Counted from the first letter of the stretch, positions 9,410-18,672 are shown. The stretch is 64,000 bases of DNA from Comamonadaceae bacterium (GCA_947443645.1 CANEXF010000013.1:1-64000), one strand, 5' to 3'. Program-made: numbers and translations. Notes: generated by a model from the sequence alone, not told the origin.

Positions 9410-10312
9410 TTACTTGGCCGGCAGGTATCTGGCCGGATCGACCGGTTTGCCCTGGCGGCGGATTTCGAAATGCAGCTTGACGCGGTCGGCGTCGCTGTTG
9501 CCCATCTCGGCTATTTTCTGGCCTTTTTTGACGCTCTGGTCTTCCTTGACCAGCAGGCTCTGGTTGTGCGCATAAGCCGTCAAATAGGTGTTGTTGTGCT
9601 TGAGGATGATCAGGTTGCCATAGCCGCGCAGTCCGGCGCCGGCATACACCACCCGGCCATCGGCAGAGGCTATGACCGCATCGCCAGCCGCGCCGGAGAT
9701 GTCCAGGCCCTTGTTCTTGGTCTCGTCAAAACCGGTCAGCAAGCTGCCCTGCGCTGGCCAGATCCAGCCAATATCGTCTTCGCCCGCAGGCGCTGACGGC
9801 GTTGCGCTGGCGGGTGCAGAACTCGCACGGGCAGCAGACGCCGCACCATTGTTGGCAATGACCGAGCCGGCGCTCACAGGCCGCGTCACCACAGCCGCGC
9901 TGTCGCTGCCTGGCGGCACGACGCGCAGCACCTGACCGACTTCAATCAGATTGGGGTTTTCAAGGTTGTTCCAGCGCACCACGTCACGCCAGTTCTGTCC
10001 GCTGTCCAGACCGATGCGAATCAGCGTGTCGCCGGGCTTGACGGTGTAGTAACCGGCTTTGCCTGCGTTTTCAAAACCCGCCGGCTGCTTGACGCCGGCG
10101 CTTTCGACCGCCACAGGCACCGGACGTGCGCTGCCGGTGCCGCGGTCTTCAACTGGCGCACGGTTCAGCGAACGCGTGCTGCAGCCCGCAGCCAGCACGC
10201 CCAACGCCAGCACGCAAGCCAGGCCCAAGCGCCCGGCTCTTGCAGTCAAGGCCTGGCCGGCCACTGGCCTGATTGGAGAAATTTCCATAGTGCACCCTGT
10301 CGTTTGATTCAT
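9410..10312 (-). CDS. nlpD: NlpD-like lipoprotein (LysM + degenerate M23/LytM domain)
   Basis: 300 residues from the ATG at 10312 (AGGAAAG about eight bases upstream). Lipobox LAAGC places the lipidated cysteine at C44. A LysM peptidoglycan-binding domain covers about 88-132 and a LytM/M23 domain about 187-298. The domain has NKGLDISG and LHFEIRRQGKPVDPARYLP, as in NlpD proteins, which lack the full zinc-ligand set and activate the amidase AmiC rather than cutting peptidoglycan. Third gene of surE-pcm-nlpD. rpoS, which often follows, is absent here. Confidence 0.9.
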   Translation of the reverse strand: MNQTTGCTMEISPIRPVAGQALTARAGRLGLACVLALGVLAAGCSTRSLNRAPVEDRGTGSARPVPVAVESAGVKQPAGFENAGKAGYYTVKPGDTLIRIGLDSGQNWRDVVRWNNLENPNLIEVGQVLRVVPPGSDSAAVVTRPVSAGSVIANNGAASAARASSAPASATPSAPAGEDDIGWIWPAQGSLLTGFDETKNKGLDISGAAGDAVIASADGRVVYAGAGLRGYGNLIILKHNNTYLTAYAHNQSLLVKEDQSVKKGQKIAEMGNSDADRVKLHFEIRRQGKPVDPARYLPAK

Positions 10313-10349
10313 TGCGTCTTTCCTCGTCAAGCCGGACACGGCCTGATCT

Positions 10350-11210
10350 TCAGCTGGTGCCCGATTTTAGGGGCACAAAATGCACCGCTTCGAGCAGCGT
10401 CTGGCGCACGCCCTGCGCGGTCTTGTCCAGCACCACCAGCGCCTGCTGGCCGTTGGCCGCCTGCAAGGGCGCGACCAGACGGCCACCAACGGCCAGCTGA
10501 TCAATCCAGGCGTCCGGTATGGCCTCGCCACCAGCGGCCGAAATGATCACCGCGTAAGGCGCGCCCTTGGCATAGCCCACCATACCGTCACCAAACAGCA
10601 AGTGAACATTGGGCAGGCGAAAAGGCCGCAGATTCTCTCTGGCCTTGTCATGCAGGCCGCGCAGCCGCTCAATGCTGTAAACCTCGGTGGCGAGCTGGCC
10701 CAGCAAGGCGGCTTGGTAACCGCAGCCAGTGCCGATCTCAAGCACCCGCCCGAGCTTGCCGCGCTGGCCCTGGTCGCTGCGCATCAGCAGCTCCAGCATG
10801 CGGGCCACCACATTCGGTTTGGAAATCGTCTGCCCCAGCCCGATCGGCAAGCTGGTGTCTTCATACGCCTGGTTGACCAGCGCCGAATCAACAAAGCGGT
10901 GGCGCTCGACATTGCCCATGGCGGCCAGCACCTGGGCATCGCTCACGCCTTGAGCCGCCAGTTTCTGGACCATGCGTGCGCGCACCGCGTGCGAGTCCAG
11001 TCCCAAACCGCTGGGAACCGGTCGTTGCAGCCGATTTATTTCAACATTCATGGCTGTAGCGCCCGCTGAATGAGCGCTAACAGCTACATTTTTAGTAGCA
11101 GATAGTTGCCCGGCATCGGTCTTCAGGCGCAGCGGAAAACCCGGGCGGGTGCTGACCGCAGCGGCTTTTTTCGGCACCAGGCCTGCCGGCGGCTTGCCGC
11201 TTGGCTTCAT
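10350..11210 (-). CDS. pcm: Protein-L-isoaspartate O-methyltransferase
   Basis: 286 residues. The methyltransferase part (about 60-286) carries GQTISKP at 126-132 and the SAM-binding stretch VLEIGTGCGYQAALL at about 157-170. It repairs isoaspartyl damage in proteins. The start at 11210 overlaps the surE stop by four bases (ATGA), favouring translational coupling, but gives an unusually long N-terminal extension of about 60 residues. An ATG at 11051 would give a normal-length protein of about 233 residues and would leave the interspersed repeat at 11071-11100 outside the coding region. Confidence 0.9.
   Translation of the reverse strand: MKPSGKPPAGLVPKKAAAVSTRPGFPLRLKTDAGQLSATKNVAVSAHSAGATAMNVEINRLQRPVPSGLGLDSHAVRARMVQKLAAQGVSDAQVLAAMGNVERHRFVDSALVNQAYEDTSLPIGLGQTISKPNVVARMLELLMRSDQGQRGKLGRVLEIGTGCGYQAALLGQLATEVYSIERLRGLHDKARENLRPFRLPNVHLLFGDGMVGYAKGAPYAVIISAAGGEAIPDAWIDQLAVGGRLVAPLQAANGQQALVVLDKTAQGVRQTLLEAVHFVPLKSGTS
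11071..11100 (+). repeat. Interspersed short repeat, copy 2 (5' part of pcm)
   Basis: tgagcgctaacagctacatt followed by tttagtagca. It shares the gcgc..acagcta core with the other copies. It lies in the N-terminal extension of pcm if the long start is used. Confidence 0.5.
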
Positions 11211-12013
11211 GAGCCGGCAGGGGTCAAGGCCGCCGCAGCAGCCGATTGCGCCCAGGTCTGGGCCCAGTAAGGCAGCCGCTCGTGGTCGGTCAGGTCAACC
11301 TGCAAGGGCGTGATCGAGACAAAGCGCTGCTGGGTCGCATGAAAGTCGGTGCCTTCACCCTCGTCCTTGGCCGGGCCTGCGCCGCCTATCCAGTACATGG
11401 TCTCGCCGCGCGGGCTGGTCTGCATGATCACCCGCTCTGCCGCATGGCGCCTGCCCAAACGGGCGATCTTGCAGCCCTGGATCAGCTCGTCCGGCAGATT
11501 CGGGATATTCACATTCAGCAGCCAGGGCGCCACTTTGGGCGTAGCGCCTTCGGCCATCTGCTCCAGCGACGGCAGCAGCTGGGCCACCATGTCGCGCGCG
11601 CGCGCAGCCGCAGCGTCTATGTAGGCCCAACCCTTTTCGGTCTGCGAAAAAGCAATCGCCGGAATGCCAAACAGATAGCCTTCCATGGCCGCACCCACGG
11701 TACCCGAGTAAATGGTGTCGTCGCCCATGTTGGCGCCGTTGTTGATGCCAGACACCACCAGGTCTGGCCGGTAGCCGAGCAAGCCGGTCAGCGCAATGTG
11801 CACGCAGTCGGCTGGTGTGCCATTGATATAGCGAAACCCATTGGCAGCGGTCTGCACATACATGGGCGAGTGCAGCGTCAGGGCGTTCGACTTGGCGCTG
11901 TTGTTTTGCTCTGGCGCCACCACTTCGACGTCGGCGATTTCTTTCAAAGCCTCGTAAAGGGCGACTATGCCCGTGGCCTGGTAGCCGTCGTCGTTGCAAA
12001 TAAGAATTTTCAT
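11207..12013 (-). CDS. surE: 5'/3'-nucleotidase SurE
   Basis: 268 residues. Metal ligands D8 and D9 in CNDDGY, S39 in NNSAKSN, and N91 in SGINNGANMGDDTIYSGTVG are all in place. SurE dephosphorylates nucleoside 5' and 3' monophosphates and contributes to stationary-phase survival. First gene of surE-pcm-nlpD, diverging from the quinone oxidoreductase at 12149, so the promoter lies in 12014-12148. Confidence 0.95.
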   Translation of the reverse strand: MKILICNDDGYQATGIVALYEALKEIADVEVVAPEQNNSAKSNALTLHSPMYVQTAANGFRYINGTPADCVHIALTGLLGYRPDLVVSGINNGANMGDDTIYSGTVGAAMEGYLFGIPAIAFSQTEKGWAYIDAAAARARDMVAQLLPSLEQMAEGATPKVAPWLLNVNIPNLPDELIQGCKIARLGRRHAAERVIMQTSPRGETMYWIGGAGPAKDEGEGTDFHATQQRFVSITPLQVDLTDHERLPYWAQTWAQSAAAAALTPAGS

Positions 12014-12148
12014 GCGGCGATTTTAGGTCACAGGGGTGACACAGGCCGTCCCAAAGGGCTCTGCACAGCCCGCGGGCCGCAGCCAAGCTGCCTATGATGC
12101 AAGGTGAAAAGAACAAACGATCAGACAACACAAGCAACGGAGACCAAC

Positions 12149-13123
12149 ATGCATGCCTGGCTTTGTGAAAACCCCACCGGCGTTGAGGCCCTGAACTGGA
12201 CAGAACTGCCCACACCGGTCCCCAAAGCCGGCGAAGTGCTGGTTGAAATCAAGGCCGCGAGCCTGAATTTCCCCGACCTACTGATCGTGCAGAACAAGTA
12301 CCAGATGAAGCCCGCCCTGCCCTTTGTGCCCGGCTCTGAATACGCCGGTGTGGTGCAGGCTGTTGGCGAAGGCGTCACGCAGCTAAAAGTCGGCCGGCAT
12401 GTGGCCTGTCTGGCTGGTACCGGCGGCTTTGCCACCCACACCATAGCGCCAGCGGCCTTGTGCATGCCCTTGCCGTCAGAGTTTTCCTTCGTCGATGCGG
12501 CAGCCTTCATCATGATTTATGCGACCTCGCACCATGCGCTGCTGGACCGCGCGCAGCTCAAGGCCGGCGAGACGGTGCTGGTGCTGGGCGCGGCTGGCGG
12601 CGTGGGCACCGCAGCCATACAAATCGCCAAAGCCGCCGGTGCCAAGGTGATCGCCGCGGCCTCCAGCGACGAGAAGTGCGCGCTCTGCACATCAATAGGC
12701 GCGGACGCGACCATTAACTACAGCCGTGAAGATCTGCGCGATGCGCTCAAGCGGCTGACCGGCGGCAAGGGCCCGGACGTGATTTACGACCCGGTAGGCG
12801 GCGACCTGGCCGAGCCCGCCTTTCGCTCCATCGCCTGGCGCGGCCGCTATCTGGTGGTCGGCTTCGCGTCCGGCACCATCCCGGCATTGCCACTGAACCT
12901 GAGCCTGCTCAAGGGTGCGTCCATCGTCGGCGTATTTTGGGGCGGCTTTGCCAGACAAGAACCCCAGGCCAATGCCGCCATGATGAAGGAGCTCGCAAGC
13001 TGGTACGCCCAAGGCAAGATCAAGCCCGTGATAGACCGCACCCTGCCCATGGCCGAGCTCAAAGCCGCCTACGCGCGCATGGGTTCGCGCGGGGTGAAGG
13101 GCAAGCTGGTGATGGTGAATTAG
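12149..13123 (+). CDS. NADPH:quinone oxidoreductase family protein (zinc-free MDR)
   Basis: 324 residues from the ATG at 12149 with GGAG about ten bases upstream. A GroES-like N-terminal domain (about 25-115, with VPGSEYAGVV) is followed by a Rossmann domain with LGAAGGVGTAAIQIAKAAGA. Structural and catalytic zinc cysteines of alcohol dehydrogenases are missing, typical of quinone oxidoreductase-like members. The substrate cannot be read from sequence. Last gene before the A/T-richer operon. Confidence 0.85.
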   Translation: MHAWLCENPTGVEALNWTELPTPVPKAGEVLVEIKAASLNFPDLLIVQNKYQMKPALPFVPGSEYAGVVQAVGEGVTQLKVGRHVACLAGTGGFATHTIAPAALCMPLPSEFSFVDAAAFIMIYATSHHALLDRAQLKAGETVLVLGAAGGVGTAAIQIAKAAGAKVIAAASSDEKCALCTSIGADATINYSREDLRDALKRLTGGKGPDVIYDPVGGDLAEPAFRSIAWRGRYLVVGFASGTIPALPLNLSLLKGASIVGVFWGGFARQEPQANAAMMKELASWYAQGKIKPVIDRTLPMAELKAAYARMGSRGVKGKLVMVN

Positions 13124-13162
13124 CAACTAGTAAAAAAGCAGCCTGATCGGCCGCATGAGCGG

Positions 13163-13873
13163 TTATGCGCTCAGAAATTTTTCTAGTACCTCGGGATTTT
13201 GAAGAAGCGCCTGCGGCTTATCGTGATGTTGAATACGACCGGCAGAAATCACATAAATATGATCAGCGACCGTCGTCGCTAATTTAGCGTTTTGTTCAAT
13301 CAGCAATACCGTCAGATCCAACTTGCGCATACCTTCCAACGTTTCGCCAATTTGCTGAATCACGATAGGCGCCAAGCCCAATGACGGTTCATCAAAGATG
13401 CATAATTTCGGATCGCCCATCAGTCCGACAGACACGGCCACCATTTGCTGCTGCCCACCTGACATGGTTCCTACCATTTGGTTACGCCGCTGCTTCATGA
13501 TGGGAAACAGCTCATAGCAACGCTCCATCAAGGCTTTACGGCGCTCCTGGTTGATCAGCGAATAACCACCCATCAACAGGTTTTCCTCAACAGACATGTG
13601 AGGAAAAAGACCTCGCCCTTCCGGCACCAGCGAAAGACCGCGGCGAATCAGCATATGGGATGGCGCACCCAAAATATTGACGCCTTCAAAATGAATACTG
13701 CCTGATGCGGGCGTCACCAGTCCTGCAATAGCGCGCGCAATAGAACTTTTCCCAGCACCGTTAGGGCCAATCAAGCCGACAATTTCACCAGCCTTGACAC
13801 TCAAGTTAATGGCATCACAGGCCAAGAAAGGTCCATAGCGGACAACGAGATTACTTACTTCAAGCATGTGCAT
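13163..13873 (-). CDS. livF: Liv-type ABC transporter ATP-binding protein (LivF-like)
   Basis: 236 residues. Walker A GPNGAGKSS near 37-45, signature MSGGQQQMVA, Walker B LCIFDEPSLGLAP. LivF-like subunits pair with LivG in branched-chain amino acid/amide importers. Its start overlaps the end of livG by 14 bases. Last gene of the 11.4-kb minus-strand operon running from hyuA. The liv label describes the family, since the hydantoinase context argues for another substrate. Confidence 0.9.
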   Translation of the reverse strand: MHMLEVSNLVVRYGPFLACDAINLSVKAGEIVGLIGPNGAGKSSIARAIAGLVTPASGSIHFEGVNILGAPSHMLIRRGLSLVPEGRGLFPHMSVEENLLMGGYSLINQERRKALMERCYELFPIMKQRRNQMVGTMSGGQQQMVAVSVGLMGDPKLCIFDEPSLGLAPIVIQQIGETLEGMRKLDLTVLLIEQNAKLATTVADHIYVISAGRIQHHDKPQALLQNPEVLEKFLSA

Positions 13874-14573
13874 TACCTAGATATTCCTGGATCACGCGCT
13901 GATTTTGGAGTATTTCCGATGGAGGGCCGTCCGCAACTTTTTCCCCTGCTATGAGCACAATGACTCGATCGGCGAGCTCTCGAATGACACGCATGGTGTG
14001 TTCAATCACAAAAATCGAACAACGTGATTTCAACTGATGCAACAACTTAATCATTTCGCTGACCTCGGTGACGGAAAGTCCTCCAACCGGCTCATCTAGC
14101 ATGATGAGCTTGGGCTTTAGTACAAGTCGCATCAGCAACTCCAGGCGACGCTGCTCGAAAAGCGTCAGACTCCCAGCATCCTTATCCAAAAGAAGATCCA
14201 AGCGAAGCCATTCAGTCAACTCACGAAGTTCCGCATGACCAACGCCGCGGTGATCCAGTAGCAGACGAGCATTGTCAATGTTCAGCTGAGTAGTTAAATT
14301 CGAGAAAACGCGCACTGATTGGTAAGTTCGACAGAGCCCCGCCGCGGCCAACTGATTTGGGGGCATGCCGGCAATGTTCATGCCGCACAACCTCAAGGTC
14401 CTCGCATCGCCTTTCACATGACCGCTGACTATATTGACAAACGTCGTCTTACCCGACCCGTTGGGACCGATCATTCCCAAGGTCTCGCCTTCAAGTGACT
14501 CTACCGTCACCTTGCTCAGCGCTGCCACGCCGCCGAAACTTTTTGAAAGATCATGGATCTCGATCAGTTTCAT
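13860..14573 (-). CDS. livG: Liv-type ABC transporter ATP-binding protein (LivG-like)
   Basis: 237 residues. Walker A GPNGSGKTT near 35-43 and Walker B LIMLDEPVGGL. The ABC signature is non-canonical (SLTLFEQRRLE in place of a SGGQ-type motif), which happens in LivG-like subunits. LivG proteins also carry a conserved C-terminal tail, here ending EYLGNAHA. The start overlaps livM by four bases (ATGA). It works with LivF, LivH, LivM and the binding protein at 16500-17705. Confidence 0.88.
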   Translation of the reverse strand: MKLIEIHDLSKSFGGVAALSKVTVESLEGETLGMIGPNGSGKTTFVNIVSGHVKGDARTLRLCGMNIAGMPPNQLAAAGLCRTYQSVRVFSNLTTQLNIDNARLLLDHRGVGHAELRELTEWLRLDLLLDKDAGSLTLFEQRRLELLMRLVLKPKLIMLDEPVGGLSVTEVSEMIKLLHQLKSRCSIFVIEHTMRVIRELADRVIVLIAGEKVADGPPSEILQNQRVIQEYLGNAHA

Positions 14574-15547
14574 ACACGTTGCTCCTGTACTCTGGTCTCA
14601 ACATTTCGACCCGGCTTACGCGACCGAGCAAGAAGATAGGCACCATAAATTCCTGCCGGCATGATCAGCGTGATAACGATGATGAGAGAACCTGACAAGA
14701 TTTCCTTGAATGCCTGAATGTCCTGTAGCAAAAAAGGAATCGGAGCAAGGATTAGCGTACCGATAATTGGGCCAACGATAGTCCCACGCCCTCCGAACGC
14801 AACGTATAACCAGATATTTAGCGATACCAGGACGTCAAACGCTCGCGGCGAGATGAAGCCTACATAAACCGAATAAAAACAGCCGCCAACGCCTGCATAC
14901 AGCGAAACAATGAAGAACGCAATTATTTTGGTGCGCACAACCTTAATGCCAATGGCTTCGGCAAGAATATCGTCTTCACGAATAGCGACAAAACGTTTTC
15001 CTAGCTTCGTACGCGTGATCCATGCACAAATCAAAATTCCCGCGACAGCAGTGATCGCAATAGCGACTTCCAAATTCAGACCCGTCAGCGACCTGGATGC
15101 AAACCATTCAGGAGGATCTATCTGATTAATGCCTGTGTCGCCATTGGTATATTTCGGAAAAAAAATGAATGCCAACGTCAGCACTGACTGAATAACTAAC
15201 GAACAAAGTGTGAAATAGAACCCTTTGAGCCGTAGCGACGGGAGACCCAAAGCCACACCCGAAATCGCCGCAAGCAGCGTGGCTGTTGGCATAGCAAGCC
15301 AAAATGACCATCCTGACGACCGAGTCAGATAAACCATCGCATAAGCAGCAATGCCTGCGATGCCAGCAAACATGAGTGGCATCAAACCGACAAAGCCGTA
15401 CATCAGGTTCATACCCGTGGCCCAAAGAAGACTTATAAACGTCATGCCAAGCACGAACGCCAGAAATCGGTTGCCATCGGCAAGGAATGGCAAGGCTATC
15501 GCGAGCAGCGTCGCCACAAGAATGCCGTATTTTTTACTGCTAGTCAT
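14570..15547 (-). CDS. livM: Liv-type ABC transporter permease (LivM-like)
   Basis: 325 residues with about nine to ten hydrophobic helices and the family loop IREDDILAEAIGIKV, where the EAA-like contact with the ATPases lies. It forms the translocation channel with LivH. Overlaps livH by four bases. Codon use is visibly less GC-rich than in the genes before 13.1 kb. Confidence 0.9.
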   Translation of the reverse strand: MTSSKKYGILVATLLAIALPFLADGNRFLAFVLGMTFISLLWATGMNLMYGFVGLMPLMFAGIAGIAAYAMVYLTRSSGWSFWLAMPTATLLAAISGVALGLPSLRLKGFYFTLCSLVIQSVLTLAFIFFPKYTNGDTGINQIDPPEWFASRSLTGLNLEVAIAITAVAGILICAWITRTKLGKRFVAIREDDILAEAIGIKVVRTKIIAFFIVSLYAGVGGCFYSVYVGFISPRAFDVLVSLNIWLYVAFGGRGTIVGPIIGTLILAPIPFLLQDIQAFKEILSGSLIIVITLIMPAGIYGAYLLARSRKPGRNVETRVQEQRV

Positions 15548-16425
15548 CGTTTGAACAATCCATTGGGTCGAAATAGCAGCATGATCAGCATTGCCCCAAG
15601 ATATGAAAATGTGGCAGCTGTCGGACTGGCAAAAATACTGACAATTGCTTGCGTAAACCCGAAGGTCATTCCAACGACAAGCGCGCCGATCACTGATCCG
15701 GGCCCGCCGATGATCATGATCGCAAAGGCAGTTATGGACATCGTCCAGGCCACAGTTAAGTCGAAGCTGTAAGCCAGTGCGAAAAGAATTCCACCAAGAA
15801 AAATAATCGTATTTCCTAAAACGAAGGACAACTTGTATATCGCCCTCACGTTCACGCCACGCAAAGCAGCCGCTTCCCGATTCTGGAATACCGCTCGCAG
15901 CGCGCGACCATAGGGGTGGTAACGCAGCAAAGCGAACAGCAACGCCAGCACGCTCAGGCTGACAGCCATGACAAGTAGCCTGTTATTCGGTACAGGCATA
16001 GGTCCGAGCATGGTGATGCCGCTGATGATGGGCGGCAGTGAAAATTGGTCACTCCACTGCGCATAGGTCAGCGAAAAAACGCCAGACATGATCTGGGTCA
16101 ATCCGAGCGTCACCACAAAATAAGCCACGTTTCGATTAGGCGCATCGTATAAGCGCCGTATCAGGGCCCATTCGAGGGCTAACGATAGAGCGATGCCAAT
16201 CGCGACAACCGCCAAAGATGCAGCAAGACTGCTCCATCCCAGTGATGATGTAAAACTCCACGCCAAAAGAGCCGCGAGAAGAAAGAACTGCCCATTGCTG
16301 GCATTGGGTAACCAGACACATCCATAGACAATCGTCACACCGGCAGCAACCAGGGAAAATATCGCCCCCATGATCAATCCAGTGGATAAGGTAGATAACA
16401 AAATCAATAAATTTGCATCGGACAT
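15544..16425 (-). CDS. livH: Liv-type ABC transporter permease (LivH-like)
   Basis: 293 residues, about eight hydrophobic segments, with the conserved N-terminal block LIMGAIFSLVAAGVTIVYG and the family loop REAAALRGVNVRAIYKLSF. It is the second channel subunit. A 74-base spacer with a stem-loop separates it from the binding-protein gene upstream in the operon. Confidence 0.9.
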   Translation of the reverse strand: MSDANLLILLSTLSTGLIMGAIFSLVAAGVTIVYGCVWLPNASNGQFFLLAALLAWSFTSSLGWSSLAASLAVVAIGIALSLALEWALIRRLYDAPNRNVAYFVVTLGLTQIMSGVFSLTYAQWSDQFSLPPIISGITMLGPMPVPNNRLLVMAVSLSVLALLFALLRYHPYGRALRAVFQNREAAALRGVNVRAIYKLSFVLGNTIIFLGGILFALAYSFDLTVAWTMSITAFAIMIIGGPGSVIGALVVGMTFGFTQAIVSIFASPTAATFSYLGAMLIMLLFRPNGLFKR

Positions 16426-16455
16426 TCCAGCGCCTTAAATTTCATGCTAAGCGAG

Positions 16456-16488
16456 TGTCGCCAACAGCCTTGTATGCTGCAGGCGACA
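16456..16488 (-). promoter_or_regulatory. Intercistronic stem-loop between binding-protein gene and livH
   Basis: tgtcgcc (16456-16462) pairs with ggcgaca (16482-16488), and an inner agc/gct pairing is possible. There is no T run, so it is not a typical terminator. Such hairpins after a binding-protein gene often stabilise upstream mRNA and raise its expression; that role is inferred. Confidence 0.5.
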
Positions 16489-16499
16489 GGTCGGATGAA

Positions 16500-17705
16500 T
16501 TACTTGACCAACTCGTACACAGGGATAACCTCTGGATCCCACTCGATGTAAAAGCGTTGCTTAGATTTGTAAGTTCGCTTGCCCTCTACGGACTGGATAT
16601 CCATGAAGTACATGTATTCCTTACGCGCGCCATTTTTGTCAAAATTAATCGGAACGCCGCTGGTAGTCTCTTTAGTGTTGATCTGGGAGATTGCATTGCG
16701 AAGTTTTTCGCGATCGTCGCTCCCTGCCGCTTCCAAGGCCTGTTTGAAGATGTAAGGCGTGGTGTAGCAGAAGTTTTCGACATACGACGGTGGCCGGCCG
16801 GCGGAACTTTCAAAACGCGAAATGAAATCCTTGCCTTCAGGCGTCAACGAGTCCATGCCGTGGTCAAAGAATGTGCCGTAAATCGAGCCAACACTTCTAC
16901 TGCCCCAGCCGAAAACTTGCGTTGTCATGCCATACGGATGAATGATCTGTTCGGGCTTGATACCCAGGTCAAGCAGCTGATTGGTCAATACGTTGTCAAA
17001 TGCGCCAGCGCCACTAACGATGACGTAGTCTGGATTAGCGGCTTTCACTTGTGCCGCTTGCACGGTTGCATCGCTTGACCCTTGTGGAAAGAGAATGTCA
17101 GAAACGATGCTGAGCTTAGACTTCGGTGCCTGGTATCTGAATCCAGCCATGATGGCGCGCATGAGCGCCGCATCGGAGTGCATTAGAGCCACCTTCGCAC
17201 CAGGTTTTCTTTGCTCGAGAAACTTGGCTATGGCATAACCCCAACCAGCTGCATCAGGCTCGATCCTGAACGTGTAACGTGTGCCCGGCTTGGTGAGTTG
17301 CGGGAACGCAGCAACTGGCACAAGGAGGGGAATTTTTTGCTGTTCAGCGTACCCATAAAGAGCTAGCGCGACATCTGAACTTGTTGGGCCGCTCAGCGCG
17401 ACGACCTTGTCGTTGATGTCGAGGTTTCGCGCTGCAGCGAGCGCTTGAGATGAATTGGTCTGGTTGTCCTGAATAATGAACTCCAGCGGACGCTTGAGAA
17501 CACCACCAGCTTTATTGATTTCATCAGTCGCCATCTTCAGGCCAGCCACGCAACTGGTCCCAAAAAAAGCCCACGGTCCTGTGAGCTCGGTAACAAATCC
17601 GACTTTAATCGGTTTGGGGGACTGTGCAAATCCGCCGGCCGTGCATAAGGCCATGGATGCCGCAACAGCCCACTTGAAATTTGTAGATACAAACTGTCTG
17701 TTCAT
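16500..17705 (-). CDS. Liv-type ABC transporter substrate-binding protein
   Basis: 401 residues from the ATG at 17705, preceded by GGAG. A signal peptide (about 1-27, AVAASMALCTAGGFA) precedes a type I periplasmic binding fold: IKVGFVTELTGPWAFFGTSC at the start of the mature protein, then GPTSSDVALALYGYAEQQ. The family binds branched-chain amino acids, amides, urea or aromatic compounds. Neighbouring HyuA/HyuB and FAH genes suggest a cyclic amide or related ring compound; this is inference. Confidence 0.88.
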   Translation of the reverse strand: MNRQFVSTNFKWAVAASMALCTAGGFAQSPKPIKVGFVTELTGPWAFFGTSCVAGLKMATDEINKAGGVLKRPLEFIIQDNQTNSSQALAAARNLDINDKVVALSGPTSSDVALALYGYAEQQKIPLLVPVAAFPQLTKPGTRYTFRIEPDAAGWGYAIAKFLEQRKPGAKVALMHSDAALMRAIMAGFRYQAPKSKLSIVSDILFPQGSSDATVQAAQVKAANPDYVIVSGAGAFDNVLTNQLLDLGIKPEQIIHPYGMTTQVFGWGSRSVGSIYGTFFDHGMDSLTPEGKDFISRFESSAGRPPSYVENFCYTTPYIFKQALEAAGSDDREKLRNAISQINTKETTSGVPINFDKNGARKEYMYFMDIQSVEGKRTYKSKQRFYIEWDPEVIPVYELVK

Positions 17706-17754
17706 TTTGTCTCCAATCATTTAATTTTTAATCTCGTACAACTCACTCTCGCAA

Positions 17755-18672
17755 CTATTCAATCAACTCGGCCAGTACCAGCGCCTTCCGAATTTTTTGA
17801 ATTTCTTGATCGGGCAATTTCATCAGGGGGGGCCGCACCACTGCACGTGGCAACTTCCCGAGAAGAACCAATGCCTCCTTCATACGGTTGTGCATGTCTA
17901 CTGCTGGCTCGCCATAAAATACTTCGGCGGTAGGATGAATAAGATTATTCAATCGACGTGCCTCGGCCAAGTCATTGCGCTGAACGGCGCGATAAAGCTT
18001 TGCCTGAAGGTCAGCAATGACTGATCCGCTACCCGACAGCAAACCCGCACATCCGAGTACCAATGAACTGAAAAGCCAGGCACTGTGCGTGGTCAAGACG
18101 TTTACTGGCGAAGGCAGCGATTGCAGAGCCCTGATAGTTCGTTCATGCAGTTGCGGGTTGCCAGACCAATCCTTGATCGCGCGAATAGTCGGCACAGCAT
18201 CCAAGATTTTTAGAAGTGTCGGTAACGGATATCCTTGGCCTCCTGCCAGCGGATATTGAAACAATATGAGCGGCAGGTCCGTAACTTCAGCAATTCGCCT
18301 GAAATGTTCTACAGCCATCTCAGGTCGTTGACCCAGGGTATAGACGGCGGGCGGAAAAACCAGCAATGCTGACGCGCCTCCTGCCGCTGCCATTTTCGCT
18401 ATGCGTTGAGCTTCAAAACTGCCATCCGCATACACGCCATTAACCACAGGCATCCCTGAGCCAACTTCATCCATGGTCACCTCAAGCACCCTGCGCTGCT
18501 CGTCAAAGGTACAGGACGCCACCTCAGAGGAATGGGCATTTGTGGTGATCGCACTGATTCCTTCTACTGCCGTTACATCTCTCAAATGAGAACGGTAGCT
18601 GAGCTCATCAATGGAATAGTCTTCAAAGAAAGGCAATAGAACAGCCGGAATAACGCCCTGCGGAAGGTACAT
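17755..18672 (-). CDS. DapA/dihydrodipicolinate synthase-family lyase
   Basis: 305 residues forming a class I aldolase TIM barrel. The Schiff-base lysine is K167 (AIKDWSG) and the catalytic tyrosine is Y140 (LFQYPL). The GTTGE pyruvate-binding motif of true DapA is changed to TTNAHSSE at about 43-50, so lysine biosynthesis is unlikely. Relatives include hydratase-aldolases and 2-keto-acid lyases of catabolic pathways. It lies between the FAH-family gene and the transporter, and probably cleaves a pathway intermediate. Confidence 0.82.
   Translation of the reverse strand: MYLPQGVIPAVLLPFFEDYSIDELSYRSHLRDVTAVEGISAITTNAHSSEVASCTFDEQRRVLEVTMDEVGSGMPVVNGVYADGSFEAQRIAKMAAAGGASALLVFPPAVYTLGQRPEMAVEHFRRIAEVTDLPLILFQYPLAGGQGYPLPTLLKILDAVPTIRAIKDWSGNPQLHERTIRALQSLPSPVNVLTTHSAWLFSSLVLGCAGLLSGSGSVIADLQAKLYRAVQRNDLAEARRLNNLIHPTAEVFYGEPAVDMHNRMKEALVLLGKLPRAVVRPPLMKLPDQEIQKIRKALVLAELIE

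Noticed and set aside
8555-9796. 413-codon plus-strand open frame
   Set aside because: Antisense to rlmD and the 3' part of nlpD, with no recognisable motif or ribosome site.
13100-13170. Possible attachment-site copy of the tRNA-His 3' end at the far border of the A/T-richer operon
   Set aside because: I compared the last bases of the tRNA-His gene with this stretch by eye and saw no direct repeat long enough to support an att site.
17755-18672. Biosynthetic dihydrodipicolinate synthase (dapA)
   Set aside because: The catalytic Lys and Tyr are kept, but the GTTGE motif is altered, and the gene sits in a catabolic operon rather than with lysine genes.
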